Shown here piece by piece: positions 36,072 through 44,682 of a stretch of 64,000 bases of DNA. Below the pieces are notes generated by a model. It made no database searches. It was not told where the DNA came from and saw only the letters and a program-made list of their open reading frames with translations. This DNA comes from JAVBSX01 sp031549565 (lineage in GTDB: Bacteria > Planctomycetota > Planctomycetia > Pirellulales > Thermoguttaceae). The position numbers and the translations under genes were made by a program. The stretch is from the NCBI GenBank assembly GCA_031549565.1, contig JAVBPO010000085.1, positions 1 to 64,000 of the forward strand. Direction: 5' to 3'. The number at the start of each line of letters is the position of its first letter. Positions within the stretch are counted from its first letter, which is position 1.

Positions 36072-37151
36072 ATGAACGGGAAAACATTGTTCCATAAAAT
36101 AGCACTCGCACTGGGATTGTTCTGCTGCGTTATGCCAACCGGTTGCGCCGGTTTGTTCGGGGCGAAAGGATTCAAGGATTCGCGACCACTCATACCGCTG
36201 GACGTCAACAATCTCCAGATCGAGTCGATGAACGTGTCGAGCGACGGAACGCTGCTCGCCGTCGGGTACTCCGGTTCAGGAGGAAATCCGGCCTCGGGAA
36301 CGAGTACGCCGGTTCTTCGCGTTTGGTCGATCGAAAACGAAACCCCGCAACTCCTCGGCGCCAAGCGGGTCAACGACGTCAAAATTCTCAAGCCGGAATT
36401 CACCTACGATGGAAAATCGCTGTTCGTCGCCGAACGAAACGGTTTGATGAAAATCAATATGCTCGATTTCGCGACCCGTCCGGAACAGGCGACGACTCGA
36501 ACGCCTTCCGATCCCGTACGGCTGCTGTCGAAAAACGGTGCTTGGGCCGCGACCGTTTCGACCGAAGGGCAGTGGTCGATCATGAACGTCAAAACGCAGA
36601 CGATCCAGCCGATGCAATTCGGCGACATCGACCGGATTTTGGCGTTTTCCGACTCCGGGAAATACGTTGCCGTTCGCGAAATGACCTCTGCCGATACGCC
36701 GCGGGGCAAAGAGCGAATCGCGATCTGGAACCTTACCACGAATCCCGGGCTGAACGAAATGTCGAAGATTACCGAGATCGACATCGAACATTTCGCAAGT
36801 TCCGATTTGTGCTGTTTCTCGCCGGACGAAACGACGCTCGCGGTGGTCAACCGCACGGGCAACCTTGGAATCTGGAGCCTGCGAACCGGTCGTTTGATTA
36901 GCGAAATGAACCACGACGATGCGATCAGCGCCTTCGCGTTTTCGCCGATGGATAAACGTATCGCCGTCTGCACGTCCGGCCGTGCCGCGAAATTGACGCT
37001 TTGGGACATCAACCGGTCGAAAATCCTTCAAACGCAAAACGACAACTCGACCGCCGCAATGACCGCCGTCGTAATTTCTCCCGACGGAAAGTTCATCTAC
37101 ACCGGCGACAAAAACGGCAATATCAAGAAATGGCCGATTAAGAGTAAGTAA
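36072..37151 (+). CDS. WD40-like beta-propeller lipoprotein
   Basis: A 359-residue protein with a lipoprotein signal (ALALGLFCCVMPTGCAG, lipobox PTGC). The rest is a chain of propeller blades with WD-like ends (VLRVWSIE, IAIWNLT, LGIWSLRTG, LTLWDINRS, IKKWPIKS) and SPDG/SPDE turns. It is probably anchored in a membrane and serves as a binding platform. The ligand is unknown. It is alone downstream of its own promoter. Confidence 0.82.
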   Translation: MNGKTLFHKIALALGLFCCVMPTGCAGLFGAKGFKDSRPLIPLDVNNLQIESMNVSSDGTLLAVGYSGSGGNPASGTSTPVLRVWSIENETPQLLGAKRVNDVKILKPEFTYDGKSLFVAERNGLMKINMLDFATRPEQATTRTPSDPVRLLSKNGAWAATVSTEGQWSIMNVKTQTIQPMQFGDIDRILAFSDSGKYVAVREMTSADTPRGKERIAIWNLTTNPGLNEMSKITEIDIEHFASSDLCCFSPDETTLAVVNRTGNLGIWSLRTGRLISEMNHDDAISAFAFSPMDKRIAVCTSGRAAKLTLWDINRSKILQTQNDNSTAAMTAVVISPDGKFIYTGDKNGNIKKWPIKSK

Positions 37152-37187
37152 CCTGACTGTCGGACTTACGAAATCCATTTTTGGGCA

Positions 37188-37266
37188 AGGCTTCAGGCTT
37201 CAGGCTATAGGCTTCGGGCTTCAGAATAACAAGGATGGGCCGACATCCGAAACCTGAAACCTGAGA
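37188..37266. repeat. Heptamer repeats AGGCTTC and GAAACCT
   Basis: Five AGGCTTC-type units (37188-37224) are followed, after 24 bases, by two and a half GAAACCT units (37249-37266). GAAACCT differs by one base from GAAGCCT, the complement of the first unit, so this is a drifted inverted pair. It replaces the 3' part of the IS1595-type transposase. Confidence 0.7.
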
Positions 37267-37619
37267 GTGGACGGTGGCAGAATGGATAAAATGACAAGCA
37301 AGGCGTGGTAAACTGGGAAGTTCAGGCCCATCAGATACAGGCAGAGCATCCAAATACTCAGCGGCTGATGGTGTCCCGCGAAAACGGTTTTGGTCAGATC
37401 GCCGAATGTTTTGCCGCAATCGCGACAAAGGTAATGTTGACAATCGGTTTGAACGGGGTCGTGTCCGTTTTTGACGATGTGATTGTCATGGCAATGCGGA
37501 CATTCAACCCCTTCGGGCCAGCGGAGGCGTCGCACCATTTGGTAGCATTTGGCGTTATCGATCAGTCCGTGAATATTGAGTCGCACCCTGCGTTTTTTCC
37601 GTGATTTTTGTTTGCCCAT
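37221..37619 (-). pseudogene. IS1595-type transposase remnant
   Basis: Residues 1-102 of the frame match the zinc-ribbon N-terminus of IS1595-family transposases: CPHCHDNHIVKNG (C40, C43) and YLCRDCGKTFGDLTKTVF (C65, C68), then SIWMLCLYLMGLN. After about base 37314 homology stops, and the frame runs into unrelated and repeat sequence. The catalytic DDE-type domain (about 200 further residues) is absent. Confidence 0.75.
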
Positions 37620-37739
37620 TTTGCGTAGCCTGCCCGATTGAGGCGATTTTACAAACCTCCGGCGTTTCCGACAATATCAATCCGGAACCGGAATAGAGCC
37701 ATGAAAAATCGTCGCGACGACATTTCGAGAGAAACGATT

Positions 37740-38174
37740 CGGCGACGCCGGATTGACGTACCAATATCCGCAAGGCGGAGCGATTGCCGGGCGACAAGGA
37801 TTTTCGCGGCAAGGAGAACACCCGGTACGTCGTGACGAACCTCGAAGGTGACGCCACGGAGTTGTACGAAGACGTTTATTGTGCTCGTGGCGACATGGAC
37901 AGTATTTCCGAGAAGGGGGAATCAAGGAGCAGCAGTCGATGCTGTTCGCGAACCGGACCGCTGCCATGATTTTTCGGCGAACCGTTTTCGATTGCCGCTT
38001 TCGAGTTTCGCCTATGTTCTGCTGGAAACGCTGCGTCGCACAGCGCTGAAAGGAACGAAGTTGGAAAAAGCACAGTGTAGCACCATTCGTGTGAAATTAT
38101 TGAAAATCGCGGCGGTGGTGAAGGAGAGCGTCCGTCGGATTTTGTTCGAATTGCCGAATTCGTATCTGCGGTAA
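37740..38174 (+). pseudogene. IS1380-type transposase remnant with frameshift
   Basis: Two overlapping frames together resemble the C-terminal part of IS1380-family transposases. The first gives TRYVVTNLEGDATELYEDVYCARGD split over 37820-37900; the second gives ANRFRLPLSSFAYVLLETLRR and IRVKLLKIAAVVKESVRRI and ends at 38174. A frame change near 37910 and loss of the N-terminal two thirds show it is dead. Confidence 0.65.
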
Positions 38175-38755
38175 GAGCTTTGGTTTTCGGTTCGCGAACG
38201 GATTTTGAATCGTCCTCATCGGGAGTCGGGTTGAGTTTCGGAGAATCGGAAATTTCGCAACCTCCGTTGGGGAAAAGGGGACGTTGTGCGAATTTTCAAG
38301 AAATGTGTGATATATGTGTCGATATGTCGTCAAAAAACCTTACGACGCTGAAAATTCGCCGCCGTCGTTCAGCGAATGAAATATCCGGGTTAGTCGTTTA
38401 GGGTATATCGTTTCAAGGTGGTTTTACTTTCCTATTTTAACAAACAATTGTCGTATTTTAGCTCGCCGCCCAAAAACCCCTTGTTTTACAGAACCAAACG
38501 GCGGCTCATATAAAAGTACAATAAATCGCGGTTTTCATCGCAATTTCGCGGGTAATAACGTACTCTGCACAGCCGTCGCTTGTGTCCGTAACACATTGCG
38601 AAAACTCGGGTTGTAACTTTTGGAAACCACCTTGAAAGGGATGCCCTTTCAGGGCGGATTCAACAAACATATCTCTGCTCCGCCCTTTTTCGCAAACGCT
38701 TCCGGCCTGTGTCACGGGCAGGATGCCCGTGCTCCAACAAACGCAATATGTCTTC
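38175..38755. other. Intergenic remnant region
   Basis: 581 bases with no supported gene. It is AT-rich, follows the IS1380 remnant and includes small palindromes (GGGATGCCCTTTCAGGGCGG, CACGGGCAGGATGCCCGTG), the latter of a dispersed-repeat type. It probably holds the decayed end of the insertion sequence. Confidence 0.5.
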
Positions 38756-39397
38756 TTACTTGTTTTCATACTTGCGGAAAGCGTCCGGCAGCGGACCGAG
38801 GGTCAGGCAGAAGGTTGCGATTGTGTAACCGATCATCGCGCCGAAGATGGTGTCACTCGGATAGTGGGCGAGATAAACCATTCTCTGGCATGCGACGAGG
38901 AAAGCAAACAGCACGAAAATCCCACGCCCTTTCGGATAGAGCCAACTCAATCCCATCGCCAGTCCGACCGCCGCGGCCGTGTGTCCCGAGGGGATGCTTT
39001 GAAAATGGCTCGACATTCCATGGAACGGCATGAGCCCCAGCAGGGATTGCGTGATGTCGTTGGAAAAATCGAACCGCCTCGGTCGAATGCGGCCGACAAA
39101 CAGTTTCAAAAAAGCCGCGAGGAGCCCCGAACCGGCGGCACAGGCGACCAAGCGGGGAATCTTCCTGCGGTTGTCTTCGTCGAGAACGAAGATCAGGATG
39201 CAAACCACGGCGACGCCCAAACCGTGCCCGAACCACTCGAAAGCGTCGATCGCGAGCTTGATGTCGCCGGGAAGACGCTCTTGCGCGAAAAAATTCTCAA
39301 CCGGGTGATCGAGTACGAAAAACGACACCACCGCGCAAACCGTTCCGATCAAAAGGACACCGGCCAGTCGTCGATACGGGTGGGAATGGAATTGCAT
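38756..39397 (-). CDS. PAP2-family membrane phosphatase
   Basis: A 213-residue membrane enzyme of the phosphatidic acid phosphatase type 2 family. The three signature motifs are KLFVGRIRPR, PSGHTAAAVG and RMVYLAHYPSDTIFGA, with five or six membrane helices. It follows the cyclase gene at 39407-41506 by 9 bases on the same strand, so the two form an operon. A prenyl or undecaprenyl diphosphate phosphatase role would fit, but lipid phosphates are also possible. Confidence 0.9.
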   Translation of the reverse strand: MQFHSHPYRRLAGVLLIGTVCAVVSFFVLDHPVENFFAQERLPGDIKLAIDAFEWFGHGLGVAVVCILIFVLDEDNRRKIPRLVACAAGSGLLAAFLKLFVGRIRPRRFDFSNDITQSLLGLMPFHGMSSHFQSIPSGHTAAAVGLAMGLSWLYPKGRGIFVLFAFLVACQRMVYLAHYPSDTIFGAMIGYTIATFCLTLGPLPDAFRKYENK

Positions 39398-39406
39398 TCG
39401 CGCGGA

Positions 39407-41506
39407 TCAGTCGGAGTTTACGGGCTTTTCGATTGGTGTCGTTTCTTTCAAAACAGACGCCAGAGCGTCCGTCGTGAAAATGAGCGGATAGAGTTTTTCG
39501 TCGTACCAGAGTTTCGTGAAATAAAGCCCGATCGGTGCGGCGTGGGTGAACCGACCGTTTTCGACCTGCTCGACCAGCCAATGAACCGCGTCGGACAGAT
39601 TCGTGGAAAGCGGAACGACGGCGTCACGGAAGACCGGCTCGTTCGCAAGCGGAACCAGTGCCTCGATCAAAAGCGCCGTTTCTTCGATGCCCGATCGCGA
39701 GCCGGACGGATAGTGATCCGAACCGGGTTTGCCTTTTTTGACGCGGAACGACTCTTTTCCTTGCGGCAATTCCAGGCAGCCGAACCCGCCGTCTTCATTG
39801 ACATTCGCAACGACGAATCGCAACGCTTTGATAATCGCGTCGTCGTAAGCGGCCGAGGATTCCGCTTGACGCAATTCCCCCAGCGCCGAGAGCACTTTTG
39901 CGGTTCCGTAAATCGGGTTCTCTTCCCGGCTGTGGTATTGATTTCCGAACCAAAGTGGCAACCAGCTTCCGTCGTTTTGCTGCGACTGGAGCAGGTACTT
40001 CGCGCCCCGGGCGATCGCCTTGTTTATTCTCGCCACCAGTTGCGACTCGTGTGAAGACGAATCGGTCAATAGTACGTTTTTCCATGCCAAAAGCGCCCGA
40101 ACGGCGTGCGCGGTCAAATCGACGCCGCTTCGATCGAACGGAAAACGGTTCCACCCTTTGCAAAACGTCGGCCAACCTCCGTCGCGGTTCTGGAGCGACA
40201 GGAGCCAGCGAATTCCCAAGCCGACCTGCTGGAGCGTCTCTTGGGGCATCGGCGTCTGTTTCGCCGCCGTCAGCGTATGAACGGCAAGGAGCGCCCCCGC
40301 GGTATCATCGACGTCTGGAACGCCTCCGCTCAAATCGGTCCAGGCCCACCCTCCCGGCGCGGCCCCGGTAAACGGATGCTTCTTACGATGCTGATTCCCC
40401 AAAATCCAGGAAAGCGGAATCTTCTCATCAGTGCTCCCCCCCTTCTTCCCTTCTTCCCTTCTACCCTTCTCCCCTTCCAAAGCATTCACCGCCAGCGACG
40501 TCACCCAGCCCGCCAGATTGGTGTCAATCGGCCAGGAGCCGTCTTCCCGCACCGAATCGAGCAGGAACCGGACGCCGTTTTGCACGATCGGATGCTCCGC
40601 TCCGGCCCACGGGGAATCGCAGGCGGATAGGCTCATTACGACGAACGCGGTCAGGGGCGTCGCTTCGAGAAAACCGCCGCTTTCCGGCTGCATTTGCAGG
40701 ACTTTTTCGAGCGTTTTTTTTCGGACGGCGTCACGGATTTTCCGGAGCAAGGGATTTTTCGCCGGGTTTTTGTCGTGAATGACCTGCCCGATCGCGACTA
40801 AAGCGGGAATCGCATAACTGACGACCGGGAGGCTCAGAATCCGAAAGAGCGATTGCGGAAACCAGGCGAATTCGAACGGAAGCGGCGGCACATCCCGCCA
40901 GGGAACGAGTCCGGCGAGAGCGGCGTTGGTCAGGATCGGCACGGAAAAGGTGCGGTCGTTTCCGTACCGTTTGTAAATCGCATCCATTCCGCCGTTGCGG
41001 CGCAGATAGAGGTCGGCTCGGGTCAACACGTCCATACTCCAGCCGGAAATGATCGAATCGTGATGCGGCGAGCGGAGCAGCGGATGATTTTTGATCGTGG
41101 TCATTCCATGGACCGAAGTCGCGCCGACCTCGTTGTCGAGGTCTTCCACGGTTCGGGACAAGAGAATCGCGCATTTAGCCAGCAGAGTCGTCGACGGATT
41201 TGAGGGGCTTCGGTCGGTATCCCCCCAACCCCCGTCCCGCTGCTGCTGCGAAACGATCCATGCCGTTCCCTGCTTGATCAGGGCGTCGATTCGCTGAAGT
41301 TCGGTCGAACCATAAACGGAAACATGACCCGGCTGATGGGACGCGAGGTTGATTTTCTTGCGGAACACGGACAACGCACTCACCGCGGTCGCCGTCGAAA
41401 GCGCAGAGGACGCAAGCCGACCAATCCAATGCCCGTCGGGTGTTCGTTCGGCAAGCAGCGCGTTACGAACGGTTTGGTATGCGTTTTCGAGTCGTGTTTT
41501 GTCCAA
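39407..41506 (-). CDS. Second squalene-hopene cyclase-like protein
   Basis: A 699-residue class II terpene cyclase homologue. DVDDTA at residues 398-403 is the protonation motif, and QW-like repeats (RDGGWGDTDRS, NRDGGWPTF, NDGSWLPLWFG) are present. It differs clearly from the shc at 230-2476, so it is a paralog that may use another polyprenyl substrate. Residues about 343-357 (EGEKGRREEGKKGGS) are translated CCCTTCT-type heptamer repeats inserted in frame, ahead of the catalytic motif. It shares an operon with a PAP2 phosphatase. Activity is unproven. Confidence 0.88.
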   Translation of the reverse strand: MDKTRLENAYQTVRNALLAERTPDGHWIGRLASSALSTATAVSALSVFRKKINLASHQPGHVSVYGSTELQRIDALIKQGTAWIVSQQQRDGGWGDTDRSPSNPSTTLLAKCAILLSRTVEDLDNEVGATSVHGMTTIKNHPLLRSPHHDSIISGWSMDVLTRADLYLRRNGGMDAIYKRYGNDRTFSVPILTNAALAGLVPWRDVPPLPFEFAWFPQSLFRILSLPVVSYAIPALVAIGQVIHDKNPAKNPLLRKIRDAVRKKTLEKVLQMQPESGGFLEATPLTAFVVMSLSACDSPWAGAEHPIVQNGVRFLLDSVREDGSWPIDTNLAGWVTSLAVNALEGEKGRREEGKKGGSTDEKIPLSWILGNQHRKKHPFTGAAPGGWAWTDLSGGVPDVDDTAGALLAVHTLTAAKQTPMPQETLQQVGLGIRWLLSLQNRDGGWPTFCKGWNRFPFDRSGVDLTAHAVRALLAWKNVLLTDSSSHESQLVARINKAIARGAKYLLQSQQNDGSWLPLWFGNQYHSREENPIYGTAKVLSALGELRQAESSAAYDDAIIKALRFVVANVNEDGGFGCLELPQGKESFRVKKGKPGSDHYPSGSRSGIEETALLIEALVPLANEPVFRDAVVPLSTNLSDAVHWLVEQVENGRFTHAAPIGLYFTKLWYDEKLYPLIFTTDALASVLKETTPIEKPVNSD
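40436..40478. repeat. CCCTTCT heptamer run inside the second cyclase
   Basis: CCCTTCTT-type heptamers repeated about five times. On the coding strand they read as Gly/Glu/Lys/Arg-rich sequence. Confidence 0.8.
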
Positions 41507-41686
41507 AAGGAAAAGTCGTCGGCAAAGGAACGGTATTTCAAGATACCTGTAAGGTTATCAAATTTGCGCATCATGACAATCAGGAGCAAGAGAACCGACC
41601 GACCACTAGGTGAAACCACGCTCGCATGATATTATCACCCAATCACGTACATTTTCGAGAACGCTATCCTCTATCCTCTACCTCCC

Positions 41687-42673
41687 ATGGGTCAATGCAA
41701 ACGAATACTTGTCGCCGGCGGGGCCGGTTTTTTGGGGGCCCATTTGTGCGAAACGCTCGTCGCTCGCGGACATGATGTGATTTGCGTCGACAATTTTTAC
41801 ACCAGTCAAAAGTCGAACGTCGTTCCTCTGCTCGAAGCGCCGAATTTCGAGTTGATTCGGCACGATGTGACGCATCCTTTTTTTCTTGAGGTCGACGAAA
41901 TCTACAATCTGGCTTGCCCCGCCGCTCCGGGGCATTACCAGTACAATCCGATCAAGACGATGAAAACGTCGTTGTCCGGTTCGATCAATACGCTCGGAAT
42001 GGCAAAACGTTGCCGGGCGAAGATCCTGCTCGCGTCGACCAGCGAGATTTACGGCGATCCGGAGGTTCATCCGCAGCCGGAAACCTACCGCGGTTCCGTC
42101 AATCCGATCGGTCCCCGGGCCTGCTACGACGAGGGAAAACGGGCCGCCGAAGCCCTGTTCATGGATTATCACCGAATGCACCGGATGCCGATTCGGATCG
42201 TACGCATTTTCAACACCTACGGACCGAAAATGCATCCGTTTGACGGCAGGGTGATTTCCAACTTCATCCGGCAAGCTCTTACGGGCGAACCGATCACGAT
42301 TTTTGGGGACGGCTCTCAAACCCGGTCGTTCTGCTATCGGGACGACCTGGTCGACGGGCTGATCCGTATGATGGAGAACGAGTCCGGCTTTGTCGGGCCT
42401 GTCAATCTTGGGAATCCGCTCGAACGAACGATTCTCCAACTCGCCGAAATGATCCAAAGGATCGTCGAGGAGCAGACGGGAATCCAATCGTCAATCGAAT
42501 ACAAACCGCTCCCGGTCGACGATCCGCGAAGACGCTGTCCGGACATTTCGTTGGCGAAAAAAACGCTCAACTGGGAGCCGATCGTCCGGTTGGAGCAGGG
42601 GTTGGCGAAGACCGTCGAGTGGTTCCGCGGCCTCGATTTCGAGCAGTATCGCCCCCCGACGCCGATGTTTTAG
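41687..42673 (+). CDS. uxs: UDP-glucuronate decarboxylase (UDP-xylose synthase type)
   Basis: A short-chain dehydrogenase/reductase of 328 residues that makes UDP-xylose from UDP-glucuronate. The NAD-binding motif is VAGGAGFLGAHL; the catalytic tyrosine and lysine are in RACYDEGKRAAE, the YxxxK form typical of this enzyme; TSEIYGDPEVHPQ and FNTYGPKMHPFDGRVISNF also fit. The gene is divergent from the cyclase operon and provides a sugar nucleotide for surface polysaccharides. Confidence 0.9.
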   Translation: MGQCKRILVAGGAGFLGAHLCETLVARGHDVICVDNFYTSQKSNVVPLLEAPNFELIRHDVTHPFFLEVDEIYNLACPAAPGHYQYNPIKTMKTSLSGSINTLGMAKRCRAKILLASTSEIYGDPEVHPQPETYRGSVNPIGPRACYDEGKRAAEALFMDYHRMHRMPIRIVRIFNTYGPKMHPFDGRVISNFIRQALTGEPITIFGDGSQTRSFCYRDDLVDGLIRMMENESGFVGPVNLGNPLERTILQLAEMIQRIVEEQTGIQSSIEYKPLPVDDPRRRCPDISLAKKTLNWEPIVRLEQGLAKTVEWFRGLDFEQYRPPTPMF

Positions 42674-42790
42674 TACGCCTGCCCCTTGTCTTTTGATCAA
42701 TCGCGGATACAATCCCCCGATTAGTTTCAAATCATCAAAGGTGGAGATTGGCTCTCTTTCCGATAGGCCCCTAGGGGGATCAAGCATAAC

Positions 42791-43081
42791 ATGACCATTG
42801 ATAAAAGTTTGAAGATCCGTAAAGGGATTTCCCGTTCCCGTAATGTTCTCACCCGGGCGGAGCGTATTTCCCGGCTGCAGGATCAGGATCGCTGGACGGA
42901 AGCCGACGGACCGTTCGGATTGCCGAAAGTCCGCGTCTACAAAGTCGTCCTGAAAAAGAAGAAAAAGAAGAAAGGCGAAGAAGGAGACGCTGCCGCTGCA
43001 ACGCCCGTCAAGGGAAAAGCCGCTAAAGCCGCGACGAAATCCAAATCGGACGAAAAGTCGAAACAGACCGCAAGACGGTAG
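42791..43081 (+). CDS. PVC-type small basic protein
   Basis: A 96-residue basic protein of the family found in Chlamydiae, Verrucomicrobia and Planctomycetes. The conserved core is SLKIRKGISRSRNVLTRAERI followed by LPKVRVYKV. After a run of seven lysines the tail is Lys/Ala-rich and likely disordered. It probably binds nucleic acid or the ribosome; the exact role is not settled. It is a good marker for the lineage of this genome. A hairpin follows the gene. Confidence 0.9.
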   Translation: MTIDKSLKIRKGISRSRNVLTRAERISRLQDQDRWTEADGPFGLPKVRVYKVVLKKKKKKKGEEGDAAAATPVKGKAAKAATKSKSDEKSKQTARR

Positions 43082-43108
43082 TCTTCACGCTCCGTCCGTA
43101 TCACCAGG

Positions 43109-43166
43109 GCCGTGCAAAACTTTCCGTGGAATCCGCAACGTGATTCCCGTTGTGGTTTTGCGCGGC
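43109..43166 (+). terminator. Hairpin after the small basic protein gene
   Basis: GCCGTGCAAAAC (43109-43120) pairs with GTTTTGCGCGGC (43155-43166), and an inner GGAATC/GATTCC stem extends it. The sequence after it (TTTCGATTTGT) is T-rich, so it could act as an intrinsic terminator. Confidence 0.55.
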
Positions 43167-43257
43167 TTTCGATTTGTACTCCGAGTGTGGAAGATGTAGC
43201 GCGGAGTACCGGCTAAAATAGCCTTTTTCTTTCCACTTTTCCTGCTTCGATACACAC

Positions 43258-44652
43258 ATGGACCGCGAACGTAGTCACGAGATTTTTTCCAAGGCTCTCC
43301 AGTTGATTCCGGGCGGGGTGAACAGTCCGGCGCGAGCTTTCGGCGGGGTCGGCGGCGAGCCGGTCGTGTTCGATCGCGGGGAAGGGGCTTATCTTTTCGA
43401 CGTCGATGGAAATCGATATCTCGATTATGTGCAATCCTGGGGGCCGATGATTCTCGGGCATAAGCATCCGCTCATCGTCGCCGCTTTGGAAGAAGCGATC
43501 GCGAAGGGGACCAGTTTCGGCGCCCCAACCGCCGCGGAAAACGAGTTGGCCGAGCTGATCATCGCCGCGGTTCCTTGCGTCGAGAAAGTCCGCTTGGTCA
43601 ATTCTGGAACCGAAGCGACGATGAGTGCGATCCGGTTGGCCCGAGGCTATACCGGACGGTCCAAAATCGTCAAATTCATCGGGAATTATCACGGACACGT
43701 CGATTCGCTCCTGGTCGCCGCCGGTAGTTCCGCGGCGACGCTCGGCGTTCCGAACTCGCCCGGGATTCCCGAAGGGACGACGCGGGATACGTTCCTTTTG
43801 TCGTACAACGATGTGGATGCGGTTCACAAGCTGTTCGACGAACACGGCAAGGAAATCGCCGGCGTGATCGTCGAACCGGTTGCCGGAAACATGGGCTGCG
43901 TCGCCGGGAGCTCCAATTTCCTCTACGAATTGCGACATCGGACCCGCGACTGCGGAGCGGTGTTGATTTTCGACGAAGTGATGAGCGGTTTTCGCGTCGA
44001 TTTCGGCGGAGCACAGCGTCGGTTCAGTATTACGCCCGACTTGACCACGCTCGGCAAAGTGATCGGCGGCGGACTCCCGGTCGGGGCGTTCGGCGGGAAG
44101 GCGGAAATCATGGACGCATTGCTCCCGGTCGGAAAAGTTTTCCAAGCGGGGACGCTCAGCGGCAATCCGTTGGCGACCGCGGCGGGAATCGCGACGCTCA
44201 AGTATTTGCGAGACAACAACCCGTACCCGAAACTCGAACGGCTCGGCGCGATGCTCGCCGAAGGGTTGGAAGACGAAGCCCGGGACGCGGGAATTCCGGT
44301 CGCTTTGGAGCATTGGGGAACGATGTTGACCCTCTTCTTCCTCGGCGACGGACACAATACCGCGTCCGGCGCCGGAGATAAAACCGACTCGGTCAGCGTC
44401 GGCGGGAATAAAGTCATCCAAGCGGCCGGAACGAGTTCTTCCGGGAATTGTTTTACGAACAAAATCGTCGACTGGGACACCGCTTCCAAGTGCGACGTCG
44501 CTCGGTACGCGAAGTACTTTTGGGGAATGCTGGATCGCGGCTTCTATTTTCCGTGAAGCCAATTCGAAGCGTTATTCATTTCCGAAGCCCACACGCAAGC
44601 CGACATTCTCAACACGATTCAAGCCGCCGGCGAAGTCTTCCGGACGCTTTGA
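43258..44652 (+). CDS. hemL: Glutamate-1-semialdehyde aminomutase, interrupted by an in-frame TGA
   Basis: PLP enzyme that makes 5-aminolevulinate from glutamate-1-semialdehyde in the C5 heme pathway. SRAFGGVGGEPVVFDRGEG, VNSGTEATMSAIRLARG and the PLP-lysine motif TLGKVIGGGLPVGAFGGK are intact. Codon 433 (44554-44556) is TGA, after RGFYFP. The same frame then continues with SQFEALFISEAHTQADIL and ends at a second TGA (44650), which is the normal HemL C-terminus (usually YxAPSQFEAxFxS). So the family's last 32 residues are present but behind a stop. The chain also has an insert near residues 360-400 (DGHNTASGAGDKTDS). It is either a recent nonsense mutation, a readthrough case or a sequence error. 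Confidence 0.88.
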
Positions 44653-44682
44653 TTGTCAAGGCCCAAAACGTGAACCGACGCT

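Noticed and set aside
44554..44556. Selenocysteine or general TGA reassignment in hemL
   Set aside because: The residue at this place in the family is usually proline, no SECIS-like hairpin follows closely, and many genes in the window use TGA as their normal stop.
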